Shown here: piece after piece, positions 38,603 to 46,890 of the stretch
Layout: every line of letters begins with the position of its first letter
How positions within the stretch are numbered: position 1 is the first letter of the stretch
Source of the DNA: Deltaproteobacteria bacterium
Lineage (GTDB): Bacteria > Myxococcota_A > UBA9160 > UBA4427
DNA length: 64,000 bases
Assembly: GCA_002691205.1 (NCBI GenBank)
Contig: NZHD01000089.1
Span: 29,010-93,009, forward strand
Direction of reading: 5' to 3'
Program-made: the position numbers and the translations under genes
Notes under the pieces: generated by a model
What the model was told of the DNA's origin: nothing
Database searches by the model: none
The model's input: the letters and a program-made list of their open reading frames with translations, nothing else

Positions 38603-39375
38603 TGCGAATACGTCGATACGGGCAGTTTTTCCTGGTGGTGATGGCTCTCGGGGTTTGGGGCTTCTCCTCGGCTCAGGGCTCGGAGCGTAAACCGGGGGCT
38701 TCAGGTTTGGTGGATTCTCAACTGAGCCTTGAGGCTGGTTCTGGGTCTGTGGGGCTTCCCAAGCCGACTCCGGGTGGGGTGGTGGTGGGGCCCCGAGAGG
38801 TGAATGCGGTGATTAAGGATCGAGTCTTGATTCAGAAAACCGTGCGTCGCCGCTGGGATCAAGCGACGCCTGAAGAGCGAAACCAGATGTTAGAAATGCA
38901 GCGGAAATTGACAGGGGATCGATCTCAAGCCATCAATGATCTGGAGCGCCAAGAACTTCTCGATCGCATGAATTCTCGATCTCGCGTGATTCAACCGCGA
39001 GATCGGCGTGTGGTGGACTCGTCTGAGGGTTCAAGGGAAAGTAGACCTCGAATGTCACAGGGACAACGTCGTGCTTTGCGGGAGCATGTACGAGACCTTG
39101 CTCCTGCGGATCGCCAAATTTTGCGAGAGAGAATTGATGAGCTGCATGCCTTGAATGAAGTGGATCAGTCGATCCTCAGGGATCAGCTTCAGCATCTCAT
39201 GAGCTTGTCGGTTGAGGAACGAGAACAGCTGGATGACTATCGAACTCGTTGGCAGAGCATGACGCCCGATGAGCAGGATACGTTCCGGCAAAGGATGCTC
39301 CAGTTGCGCGAGATGAGTTCGGGCCAGAGGCAAGAGCTTCTCGATCGTGCGCTGGGTGACCTTCCGAACAACTAG
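38599..39375 (+). CDS. DUF3106-like exported protein
   Basis: The 258-residue protein has a signal peptide (Y-G-Q-F-F-L-V-V-M-A-L-G-V-W-G-F-S-S-A-Q-G) and then charged helices. The recurring units R-R-R-W-D-Q-A-T-P-E-E-R-N-Q-M, L-S-V-E-E-R-E-Q-L and M-T-P-D-E-Q-D-T-F-R-Q-R-M are the DUF3106 pattern of repeated L-(S/T)-P-E-x-R. It is expected in the periplasm and mostly helical. Its GTG overlaps the anti-sigma stop, so it belongs to that operon and may be a sensor or target of the pathway, as in other ECF-linked DUF3106 loci. The function is unknown. Confidence 0.72.
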   Translation: MMRIRRYGQFFLVVMALGVWGFSSAQGSERKPGASGLVDSQLSLEAGSGSVGLPKPTPGGVVVGPREVNAVIKDRVLIQKTVRRRWDQATPEERNQMLEMQRKLTGDRSQAINDLERQELLDRMNSRSRVIQPRDRRVVDSSEGSRESRPRMSQGQRRALREHVRDLAPADRQILRERIDELHALNEVDQSILRDQLQHLMSLSVEEREQLDDYRTRWQSMTPDEQDTFRQRMLQLREMSSGQRQELLDRALGDLPNN

Positions 39376-39396
39376 ACCTCGGGTCCTTTGGTTTGA

Positions 39397-39437
39397 GAGG
39401 CTCAAGGGGCTTCCTGTGTGGATCCTCCATGAGCCTC
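39397..39437. terminator. Dyad between convergent DUF3106 and thiI genes
   Basis: GAGGCTC (39397-39403) and GAGCCTC (39431-39437) form a seven-base-pair stem with a 27-base loop in the short gap between convergent genes. A bidirectional stop signal is possible, but there is no T-run on either side. Confidence 0.3.
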
Positions 39438-39447
39438 AGAGACGACC

Positions 39448-41022
39448 CTAAGGCTCTTCTGCGCCCGTCTGCTTTGCATACTGGGTGATGGCTTTGAGTC
39501 CACCGACAAAGTGAGATGCGTTGAGTCCTTCGCGACGCATTAATTCGGCAAGATGGCCGCTTTTAAGTCCAAACTCGCAATACAAGACATATCTTTTCTC
39601 GTGATCCATATGGGGGTAGGCCTTCATGGCGTCCTGGAATTCAAGAAAGAGAGCTTTTGGATAGTGCCAATTTTCATAGGCGTTTTTACTTCTAAGGTCG
39701 ATCACAGTATCCGTCTCATTGATCTTTTCGGTTTGAATTTCCGGCCGATCAAGGCTCTCTAGGTCCAGGGCGCGAAGGTCAAAAATACTTCTTTCCGCGA
39801 TCGCCCGGTCAAGGATTTTCGGATCTAGGGCCATCTCTTCGGCTTCGATTCGCTTTTGAGTGGCTCGGGTAGCGGGTCGGCTTGGAACGAGCGCACAGTA
39901 TTCTCCCACTTTAGACGAAAGGTCATGGGTGCCGATTTTGCGAGCGAGGGCGATGATCTCGTCTTTGTTGTAGCCAATGAGGGGTCTAAGAATAGGAAGA
40001 GAAGTAGCTTGCGAGATCACGGCCAGATTGGGCAAGGTTTGCGAAGACACCTGTCCAACGGCTTCGCCTGTGACAATGGCTGAAGCGTCGCGTTCCCGGG
40101 CGATCACCTCCGCGGCGCGCATCATGAGTCTCTTTAGAATAATTTGCCAATATCGAGTGGTCACACCGGCTTGGAGATCGCGAGTAACTTCTTCGAACTC
40201 TATTGCGTGAAAATGAGGTCGCGTCCCATAGGACCATTGGTCTGCCATCACTTTCATGACCTGCAAGGTTTCTAGCTGATGGGTGCGTCCGCCTAGGTTG
40301 CAGAACACATAATCGAGCTCAACGCCTCGCTTGTTGAGCAACCAGGCGGCGACAGGAGAATCAAAGCCCCCTGAGACCAGAGCTACGGCACGTCCCTCGC
40401 AACCCAGAGGAAGGCCGCCCGGCGACTGCACTGTGTGGCTAAAGAAGTGCGCTTGATCGGCTAAAATTTCAATGGCGGCAATGGCTTCGGGGTTTTTTAA
40501 AGAGACTTTTCGAGCTGACTTGAGGAGTTCTGATCCAAGTTCTCGTTCAACGTACGTGGAATCAATAGGAATCGCATTTCGATTTCCGACTCGTTTTGCG
40601 CGCACAGCAAAAACTTTATTGCGAACAGATTCAAGAAAAATTTCTCGTCCAGCGGTCACGATGTCATCTGCGTCATTCCATTTTCGTTCTTCGACTCGAG
40701 AGGCGGATTGTACGCCGAAGATATGCGAAACCAATTGAAGAGCCGCGTCGATGCGGTCGCTATCGATGTCGACAAAAATTCGCGTATGAGTTCGGCTGAC
40801 TCGGTTTTCAATCGACGCCGTGGACAGGGCATTCTTGATGTTTCGGCTCATGCGGGTGAGGAAGCGCTTGCGGGTAGGGGCGGATTTGGTCGTGATGTCT
40901 CCGCTAAAGCGGACGATGATTCGTTCTTTGCCGGTGGGCGAGGGCGAGCGGGGGCTCTCCTCGGATGATGGACCCGTTTCGGCGTTTTTGACCCGTTTCT
41001 GACCCGGCGCTGTGTCTTTCAT
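39448..41022 (-). CDS. thiI: tRNA 4-thiouridine synthase ThiI with rhodanese domain
   Basis: ThiI makes 4-thiouridine at position 8 of tRNA and passes sulfur to the thiamine thiazole ring. The 524-residue protein has a THUMP domain (about residues 35-170), the PP-loop V-S-G-G-F-D-S-P-V-A near residue 216, a disulfide-partner cysteine in E-Y-C-A-L-V-P near residue 354, and a C-terminal rhodanese domain with Y-C-E-F-G-L-K-S-G-H-L. The last is the long enterobacterial type, which carries the persulfide. ATG at 41022 has AAGGA upstream. A longer frame to 41181 adds 53 low-complexity residues and is not supported. It is divergent from pal across about 300 bases. Confidence 0.95.
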   Translation of the reverse strand: MKDTAPGQKRVKNAETGPSSEESPRSPSPTGKERIIVRFSGDITTKSAPTRKRFLTRMSRNIKNALSTASIENRVSRTHTRIFVDIDSDRIDAALQLVSHIFGVQSASRVEERKWNDADDIVTAGREIFLESVRNKVFAVRAKRVGNRNAIPIDSTYVERELGSELLKSARKVSLKNPEAIAAIEILADQAHFFSHTVQSPGGLPLGCEGRAVALVSGGFDSPVAAWLLNKRGVELDYVFCNLGGRTHQLETLQVMKVMADQWSYGTRPHFHAIEFEEVTRDLQAGVTTRYWQIILKRLMMRAAEVIARERDASAIVTGEAVGQVSSQTLPNLAVISQATSLPILRPLIGYNKDEIIALARKIGTHDLSSKVGEYCALVPSRPATRATQKRIEAEEMALDPKILDRAIAERSIFDLRALDLESLDRPEIQTEKINETDTVIDLRSKNAYENWHYPKALFLEFQDAMKAYPHMDHEKRYVLYCEFGLKSGHLAELMRREGLNASHFVGGLKAITQYAKQTGAEEP

Positions 41023-41323
41023 CACATATCCTTGAAGCGGGACCGAGCGAAGTTCTGCGTGGTGATTCTCGCTCAATCTGCCTGTGATAGTAGTGCAGAG
41101 TGGCCCGCCTGGGTCTGATTGCGACCCGGAACACTCTGACTTCTTTAATGGGTTGGGTGGATGATCCACCCAAGGACCCATTGCAACCTGTTACGAGAAT
41201 CTCCATTATCCGGGAGTGAGCTTGATTTCGAGGGCGTCGAATAAACGCTGGGCGACCCTCTTTTCTATATTTTCGACTAGGCCCTTCGCCCCATACTCCG
41301 CAGACATAAAGGATCTTATACCC
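41023..41323. other. Divergent intergenic region between thiI and pal
   Basis: About 300 bases separate the two opposite starts. It contains a GTCGAA (41236-41241)/TTCGAC (41272-41277) inverted repeat with a TATATT at 41266, a possible -10 for pal without a clear -35. The open frames through it lack family features and are not called. Confidence 0.35.
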
Positions 41324-41851
41324 ATGAAGCGATTATCTGATTCCATCACACCGAACGCCTTTCTTTTCATTTCCATAGCCTTGGTTTTTGCGTTGTCGGG
41401 CTGCGCGACGTCCGGTAAGGATAAGGCTGATTCGGGGGGGACCGGAAGCGAGTTCAGTGACGCGGGAGCAACCGCGGGCTCGGAGGGGACTGGTTCTGCA
41501 GCGGAAAGGCCGAAGGGCTGGACCGACCCGGGCATGGTTCATTTTGAATTCGATCAATCCGAAATTACAGATCAGGGGATTCCTGTTCTTAAGAACGTGG
41601 CGGGACAATTAGATGGGAAATCGATGAAGATTGTGATTTCTGGGTATACCGATGATCGAGGAACAGAGGAGTACAATCTGGCTTTGGGTGAACGGCGCGC
41701 GGCGGCGGCTCGTCGCTATCTCGTCAATCTCGGCGTTCCTGAGGATCAGATGACCATCGTGAGCTATGGAGAGTTGCGTCCACTGCGACGGGATAATAAC
41801 GATGCGGCTTGGGCGATGAATCGTCGAGCTCAGTTTGCTCCCATCGAATAA
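41324..41851 (+). CDS. pal: Peptidoglycan-associated lipoprotein, OmpA C-terminal domain
   Basis: Pal anchors the outer membrane to peptidoglycan and works with the Tol system. The 175-residue protein has a lipoprotein signal ending in L-S-G-C (lipid-modified cysteine near residue 26), a glycine/serine-rich linker and an OmpA-like domain with V-H-F-E-F-D-Q-S near residue 68. The G-Y-T-D-D-R-G-T-E-E-Y-N-L-A-L-G-E-R-R-A motif near residue 108 carries the aspartate and arginine that grip diaminopimelate, followed by S-Y-G-E. An AAGGA lies before ATG 41324. A longer frame from 41216 would place residues before the signal and is rejected. tol genes are not adjacent. Confidence 0.92.
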   Translation: MKRLSDSITPNAFLFISIALVFALSGCATSGKDKADSGGTGSEFSDAGATAGSEGTGSAAERPKGWTDPGMVHFEFDQSEITDQGIPVLKNVAGQLDGKSMKIVISGYTDDRGTEEYNLALGERRAAAARRYLVNLGVPEDQMTIVSYGELRPLRRDNNDAAWAMNRRAQFAPIE

Positions 41852-41914
41852 TTTCGTGTCAGCCGAGATCCATGCAGTGCGCTTATGTCCTTCATCGAGT
41901 TTTTAGATCGCTGA

Positions 41915-41939
41915 ACGAACCAAGCGGTTTGTCTTTTTA
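41915..41939 (+). terminator. Rho-independent terminator after pal
   Basis: ACGAACC (41915-41921), loop AAGC, then GGTTTGT (41926-41932) form a seven-pair stem (one G-T pair), followed by CTTTTT. It lies 64 bases after the pal stop. Confidence 0.65.
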
Positions 41940-42056
41940 GTCCATTGGAGTGGGGTGATTCAGCGAGCGGCTGAGACACTCTAGAGAAAATTTGATTTTA
42001 TGAAGCGGAGCTCTTGGATTTAAAGAGGCCTCTGCCCAGCAATTAAGGAGATTTCA

Positions 42057-43703
42057 ATGCCCGTTCATGGTGGAAAACTAGCGGCTCGTGCTTTGAAGCA
42101 AGCGGGTGTTGAGGTTCTCTTTACGCTTCCGGGTGGCCATATCATGCCCCTCTATGACGGCTGTTTGGATGAGGGCATACGTATCATCGACGTGCGACAT
42201 GAGCAGGCAGCCGTTCACGCGGCGGACTCTTGGGCTCGATGTAATCCAGGGAGCATCGGCGTGGCTGCGATTACGGCGGGTCCGGGTGTGACAGACGGTG
42301 TGACCGGGATTGCAAATGCTTGGCGAGCCAATTCTCCGATTCTGGTTTTTGGGGGCCAAGGACCTTTCAGCCAGCTTCGAAAAGGTTCTTTGCAAGAAAT
42401 GGATCACCTTGGGGTTGTGCGCCCGATCACGAAGTATTGTGACGCCGTGTATACCACGAATCGAATTCCTGAATTTGTTGAACTTGCGATTCGTCATGCG
42501 GTCTCTGGCGTACCTGGGCCCGCTTATTTAGAGATCCCCATGGATACCTGGAACGGTCAAGTGGAGTGGGAGGAGGCTCCCATTCCCATCATCCGCACGG
42601 AGTCTCCTCGGATCTCGCCGGATCGAGTTGAAGCCCGGCAGGCCATCGAGATTTTGCAATCCTCTGAACGGCCGATGCTGATGGCTGGAACGAGTGTGAA
42701 ATGGTCTCGTGGGGCCGAGGCCATGAATCGCTTTATTGGCGAGACACATATTCCAACGTATACGAATGGGATGGGCCGGGGAACAGTTCCTTTTGAGTCC
42801 CCCGAATTTCTAAATCGATCCCGTCGGGATGCCATGCAAAAAATTGACTGTATTTTGCTGGCGGGCACCCTACTCGATTTTCGGATGCGATTTGGGCAGA
42901 CCATTCCGGCGGATGCGAAAATCATTCAGCTTGAAATGGACGCCACGTTAATTGGACAGAATCGACCCACCGATGTTCCCTTGGTTGGCAACCTGGGTTG
43001 TAGTTTCGACCTGCTGCTCGAGGAAATGAAAAATTTAGATGTCAGTCTAGACTTCAGTCCTTTCCGAGATGAACTGCGAGCGATTGAGAGCGTGGCCGAA
43101 GAGAAAGTTCAGGCCAATCTGAATAGCGACGAGGTTCCCATCGATGCTCAGAGGATGTGTCGCGAAGTACGAGATTGGTTGGCGACTCTAGATGCACCCA
43201 TCGTGATTGGCGACGGAGGCGACATCGTGGCTACTGCAGCTAAGATTTTGCCTGTGAGAGGTGAAGGGGCTTGGATGGATCCGGGGCCATTGGGCACATT
43301 GGGTGTAGGAATGCCTTTCGCCCTAGCGGCACAGCTTTCCCATCCTGACAAGCGAGTCGTAATTGTGTACGGGGATGGGTCTTTTGGTCTGAACGGTTTT
43401 GAATTCGATACGGCGGTTCGGTTTGGTCTCCCTGTGATTGGGATCGTGGGGAACGATGCGGCGTGGGGCCAAATGATGCGTCCCCAGGGCGCCATGTTGG
43501 GTTGGGATCGTTTGGACGGGACGCTTCTGGCGCCGACTCGATATGACAAAGTCGTGGAGGCTTTGGGGGGCTATGGTGAGCTGGTCGAGCATCCGGATGA
43601 AATTCGTCCGGCCCTGGAGCGAGCGGCTGCCTCGGGCAAGCCGGCTTGTGTGAATGTGATGATCAAGCAAGATCGTGACTTCAAGGGCGGAATCTACGTC
43701 TGA
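42057..43703 (+). CDS. Thiamine-diphosphate enzyme, acetolactate synthase / 2-hydroxyacyl-CoA lyase-like
   Basis: The 548-residue protein has the three ThDP-enzyme domains. The N-terminal pyrimidine domain carries the activating glutamate in V-R-H-E-Q-A-A near residue 50, with G-P-G-V-T-D-G-V-T-G. The central domain is followed by the C-terminal PP domain with the metal-binding G-D-G-S-F-G-L-N-G-F-E-F-D-T-A near residue 440. The tail (Y-D-K-V-V-E-A-L-G-G-Y-G-E-L-V, P-A-C-V-N-V) resembles 2-hydroxyacyl-CoA lyases and the smaller acetolactate-synthase-like clade more than IlvB. No regulatory small subunit (ilvN) or ilv gene is beside it, arguing against a branched-chain role. An AAGGAG precedes the ATG. 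It overlaps the helicase gene that follows. Confidence 0.82.
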   Translation: MPVHGGKLAARALKQAGVEVLFTLPGGHIMPLYDGCLDEGIRIIDVRHEQAAVHAADSWARCNPGSIGVAAITAGPGVTDGVTGIANAWRANSPILVFGGQGPFSQLRKGSLQEMDHLGVVRPITKYCDAVYTTNRIPEFVELAIRHAVSGVPGPAYLEIPMDTWNGQVEWEEAPIPIIRTESPRISPDRVEARQAIEILQSSERPMLMAGTSVKWSRGAEAMNRFIGETHIPTYTNGMGRGTVPFESPEFLNRSRRDAMQKIDCILLAGTLLDFRMRFGQTIPADAKIIQLEMDATLIGQNRPTDVPLVGNLGCSFDLLLEEMKNLDVSLDFSPFRDELRAIESVAEEKVQANLNSDEVPIDAQRMCREVRDWLATLDAPIVIGDGGDIVATAAKILPVRGEGAWMDPGPLGTLGVGMPFALAAQLSHPDKRVVIVYGDGSFGLNGFEFDTAVRFGLPVIGIVGNDAAWGQMMRPQGAMLGWDRLDGTLLAPTRYDKVVEALGGYGELVEHPDEIRPALERAAASGKPACVNVMIKQDRDFKGGIYV

Positions 43704-46572
43704 AGTGGAGACGCGCGTCGTACAAGCTGCGTTAGCGAAGCGGCTTGAGGAGTGGGCGGCCGAGCCTGGCTTTTCGCGGCTTCAAGAGTTGCTTCAGGCA
43801 TTGGCTCCTGTGGTTTTTGTGGCTTCTGAATGGGGTCGCTCGGCCAAAGACCGGGATAAGACCCCTCGTTCCTTGAGTGGCGTCTTATTCGACGGATCGA
43901 ACAAATCGGGCTCGGCCCTTTGTGGTCCTCTGCACCCTGGTTTGGCTTCGGCTCGTTTGAGTTCGCAGCCCTCTCTTTTGGAGCCGAGTGATTCGCTCTC
44001 GGATCTTGAGTTTAAAGCGGCCGCAGGGGCATGGGAGGAGTGCTTTCATGGGCGAACGCTCGTGGTCCATAACGCGGAAAAATGGCGATCGTTTCTTGCG
44101 CAAGAGCCGTCTTTGCTTTCGGCACCGACCTTGATTCTTGATACTCGAGACTTGATGATGGTGACTCACCCGGATGCCCCAGACCTTGAGTTGACGTCTT
44201 GGCGAAACTTAATGGACGCTTCTTCTCATGGATTAGACACACAAGAAGATGCCATGGAGCTTCTGCTTGTGCTTTCTGAAATTGCAGAGAGAGCAGAGGA
44301 GGGCGAGGTTCGATACGGCCACGCTCGAGATGCTCTTGAGCGCTATGTACCGGATTCCCCTTGGTTGACTCTCCTTCCGAAGTCATCGGGTTTGGACGGA
44401 AGCGATCCTTTGATCCCTCAGACGGTTCAAATTTCTGACTCCGATGAGGAACCGGTTCCGTTTGAGTTTGAGGCCATTGCGGCGGTGTTGAATGACCAGG
44501 CCCGAGGTGACCGCTACTTTCCCGGGTATCGCGTCCGGGATGAGCAAATCACGCTGATGCGTGGATTTTTTGAGACCCTTTCGAGTGGCGGGACGCTTCT
44601 TCTCGAAGGGGGAACCGGAGTGGGCAAGTCGCTGGCGTATTTGGCGGCGGCGATTCCTTTCGCGATGGCGCGGGCTGAGCTGGGCGAACGAGACCCGATT
44701 GTGATCTCAACGCGAACCAAACTCCTTCAGGATCAACTTCTCGAAAAAGACATCGCGGCCGCGGCCCGTATGTTCGGTCATCCCCATTTGAAAGCTCTTT
44801 CGATTAAGGGAAGAGCTAATTATGTGTGTGAATGGCGATTGCAGGAGACGCTTGCGGCGGGTTCGGATGAGGGCCTTTTGCTCGATGATCGCATGGCGCA
44901 TGCGGCGCTTTTGTCGTGCGCAAGGATTCGCTCGGGCGGAGAGGTCGGTTCACTTCCTGGCCCTATGTTTCATCGCCGGCCACTGTTGAGGGATTTGATT
45001 CAAAGATCGGTGGCGCGGCGTGCTGAGCAGTGCAGCCGAGAGCAGTGTGGACACCAGCGTCGGTGTCCTTTTGGCCAGCGACGCCAAGCTCTGGCCAAGG
45101 CGGATCTGATTGTGGCCAATCATGATCTGTTGCTTCGTTGGCCACCCGATTATCCTCGTTTCCAGCACGTCATCGCAGATGAGGCCCATGAGCTTGCAGG
45201 TGTGGCCGACGAGGTTTATGCCCAAGTTGTTCGGCCTGAAGAACTTCGTGAAAGGATCGATGAGGTCTTTGGCCCAGCCTCTCTTGGCGCCGGGGATAGA
45301 GATTCAAATCCTGGACTCCTCGCTCCTGAATTGAGAGAGGCGGCGGCGGAGGAGGTGAAGCCGATTCGTCGCGCCCTTGCCATGGATCTGGCGGCTCTCG
45401 GCCGATCTGTCTCTGAGCAGTCCAGTACGTATGGCGCGTTTGAGTTGCCGGCGAATGCGGCTGAACTCTTTCCTCAGGCCGTTCAGATGGCTGAACTCTC
45501 GGCGGCGCGACTCGATGAGCTGTCGCGTCTTGCTCAATCGTATGAAGCGCGAATGGATCGAGATTCCAGTGACGAAGGGGGAGGGCTGGAGGGCCTAAGT
45601 CCGATTTTAAGGCATGCGCAATCTTTTTCGGAGGCGGCTGTGGGGTTGAGGCGGGCTTTCTTAGAGACGGGTGTGGATGCAGTGGCTTCCTTTGATCGTC
45701 TGTTGGCTCCGCACGACCATTGGACGCTGGCGATCCGCGCCGTTTCACCCGCTCAGGATTTTCATGAAAATTTTATGGAAGGGCTTGAGTCTTTTTCGGG
45801 CGTGTCGGCGAGTCTGTTTGTGGGCGGGGACGCTTTTGCGGCGGTGGGAGAGCTGGAAATTGAGGAAAGAAGTCACTTTGGTGTCGATAAACTCGTCACC
45901 CCAAGCCCTTTTAATTATTCGGACCATATGCGGGTCGCCGCGATCCGGTCGGAGCCTGGAAACCTTGATTTAGTGGCGGAGACGACAGCCGCGATTGCTG
46001 ATCTTGCGCGTTTACTCAATGGCCGAACCATGGGTCTTTTCTCCAGTTTGAATCGAATGAAGGAGGTCGCGACTCGCCTGGATGGAATACTTGGGCCCCA
46101 TCAAATCGAGGTCCTCGCTCCTCGACGCCCCGGCGATGATCTTGCGGGTTTGGTGCGCCGCTTCAAGGCTCGTTCGGGGGGCACCGTCCTTCTGGGGTCG
46201 AGGACCTTTTGGCAGGGTCTCGACATCCCGGGTGATGATCTCCAAGCGGTGGTGATTGAAAAGCTTCCTTTTGAAGTTCCGACTGAACTTCGTCGTCGCA
46301 GAGAAACACATTTGAGCGATATGGGCGAGAATGCTTTTGAACGTTACCGATTGGGGAAGATGCTTCTCAACCTGAAGCAAATGACAGGTCGTCTGATTCG
46401 AGGTGAATCCGATCGAGGTTTAGTCGTGATCGTTGAGGGACGAACCCATCAGCGGTATTTCGGCCAGTTGGGATCCGCATTGCCCAGTGAAGTCGACATT
46501 CAGGTGGTGGATCGGTCATCCCTTGCCGAATTGTTGGCCGAGTTGGGGCTTGTTCGCGTTGACGAACGGTAA
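43675..46572 (+). CDS. DinG/XPD-like iron-sulfur helicase with a degenerate exonuclease-like N-terminal domain
   Basis: DinG-family enzymes unwind D-loops, R-loops and forks using an iron-sulfur cluster. The 965-residue protein has Walker A E-G-G-T-G-V-G-K-S near residue 307 and D-E-A-H near 503. Four cluster cysteines appear as Y-V-C-E-W and C-S-R-E-Q-C...C-P-F-G (about residues 384 and 454-465). F-W-Q-G-L-D-I-P-G and G-R-L-I-R-G follow near the end. The first 270 residues look like a DnaQ-type exonuclease (L-V-V-H-N-A-E-K-W, E-D-A-M-E-L), but the first catalytic D-x-E motif is not seen. The GTG at 43675 overlaps the previous gene by 29 bases; GTG 43705 with GGGCGGA upstream is an equally good start. 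Confidence 0.88.
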   Translation: MTSRAESTSEVETRVVQAALAKRLEEWAAEPGFSRLQELLQALAPVVFVASEWGRSAKDRDKTPRSLSGVLFDGSNKSGSALCGPLHPGLASARLSSQPSLLEPSDSLSDLEFKAAAGAWEECFHGRTLVVHNAEKWRSFLAQEPSLLSAPTLILDTRDLMMVTHPDAPDLELTSWRNLMDASSHGLDTQEDAMELLLVLSEIAERAEEGEVRYGHARDALERYVPDSPWLTLLPKSSGLDGSDPLIPQTVQISDSDEEPVPFEFEAIAAVLNDQARGDRYFPGYRVRDEQITLMRGFFETLSSGGTLLLEGGTGVGKSLAYLAAAIPFAMARAELGERDPIVISTRTKLLQDQLLEKDIAAAARMFGHPHLKALSIKGRANYVCEWRLQETLAAGSDEGLLLDDRMAHAALLSCARIRSGGEVGSLPGPMFHRRPLLRDLIQRSVARRAEQCSREQCGHQRRCPFGQRRQALAKADLIVANHDLLLRWPPDYPRFQHVIADEAHELAGVADEVYAQVVRPEELRERIDEVFGPASLGAGDRDSNPGLLAPELREAAAEEVKPIRRALAMDLAALGRSVSEQSSTYGAFELPANAAELFPQAVQMAELSAARLDELSRLAQSYEARMDRDSSDEGGGLEGLSPILRHAQSFSEAAVGLRRAFLETGVDAVASFDRLLAPHDHWTLAIRAVSPAQDFHENFMEGLESFSGVSASLFVGGDAFAAVGELEIEERSHFGVDKLVTPSPFNYSDHMRVAAIRSEPGNLDLVAETTAAIADLARLLNGRTMGLFSSLNRMKEVATRLDGILGPHQIEVLAPRRPGDDLAGLVRRFKARSGGTVLLGSRTFWQGLDIPGDDLQAVVIEKLPFEVPTELRRRRETHLSDMGENAFERYRLGKMLLNLKQMTGRLIRGESDRGLVVIVEGRTHQRYFGQLGSALPSEVDIQVVDRSSLAELLAELGLVRVDER

Positions 46573-46890
46573 CGCCGGGTCATACTGTCAAAATTGGCCT
46601 TAGACACTCCTCCCAAGCGAAAATAAGCACGGTATTGGCTCTGTGAACGCGTTGAAGCGCGTCATTTTTCGTAATTCCCCCAGGGGGTATTGCGAATGGC
46701 GCGATGTCTTCCTCAAAAGTTGTGGAAGATCAAATCGGTGAGGGCAGTCGGATGAATTGAGACTCCATCCGCTGAAAAGAGAACGAAAAGGAAAGTCGAA
46801 TCGAGTGCGGGGTGAAAAAATTGAAGGATCACTCTGGTTTTTATCTCCCTTCTCGTTTGAAGTGAGGAGATTTACATTGAGGAGTGCTTT
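46573..46890. other. Intergenic region upstream of the fatty-acid-like cluster
   Basis: This 318-base gap holds a long hairpin at 46657-46702 and a purine-rich tract near 46787. Several in-frame fragments on the minus strand lack features and are not called. The promoter of the fab-like cluster should be here, but no clear consensus is visible. Confidence 0.4.
46657..46702. promoter_or_regulatory. Long imperfect hairpin, 46 bases
   Basis: GCGC at the left pairs with GCGC at the right, and inward the arms match through ATT, TCGTAAT/ATTGCGA and CCCCC/GGGGG around a single-base centre, with one bulge of three T's, one mismatch and wobble pairs. There is no T-run after it. It may be an RNA structure or a site for a dimeric protein. 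Confidence 0.5.

Noticed and set aside
41206..41535. 110-codon minus-strand frame across the pal start
   Set aside because: It is antisense to the pal lipoprotein gene, which has a clear lipobox and ribosome site.
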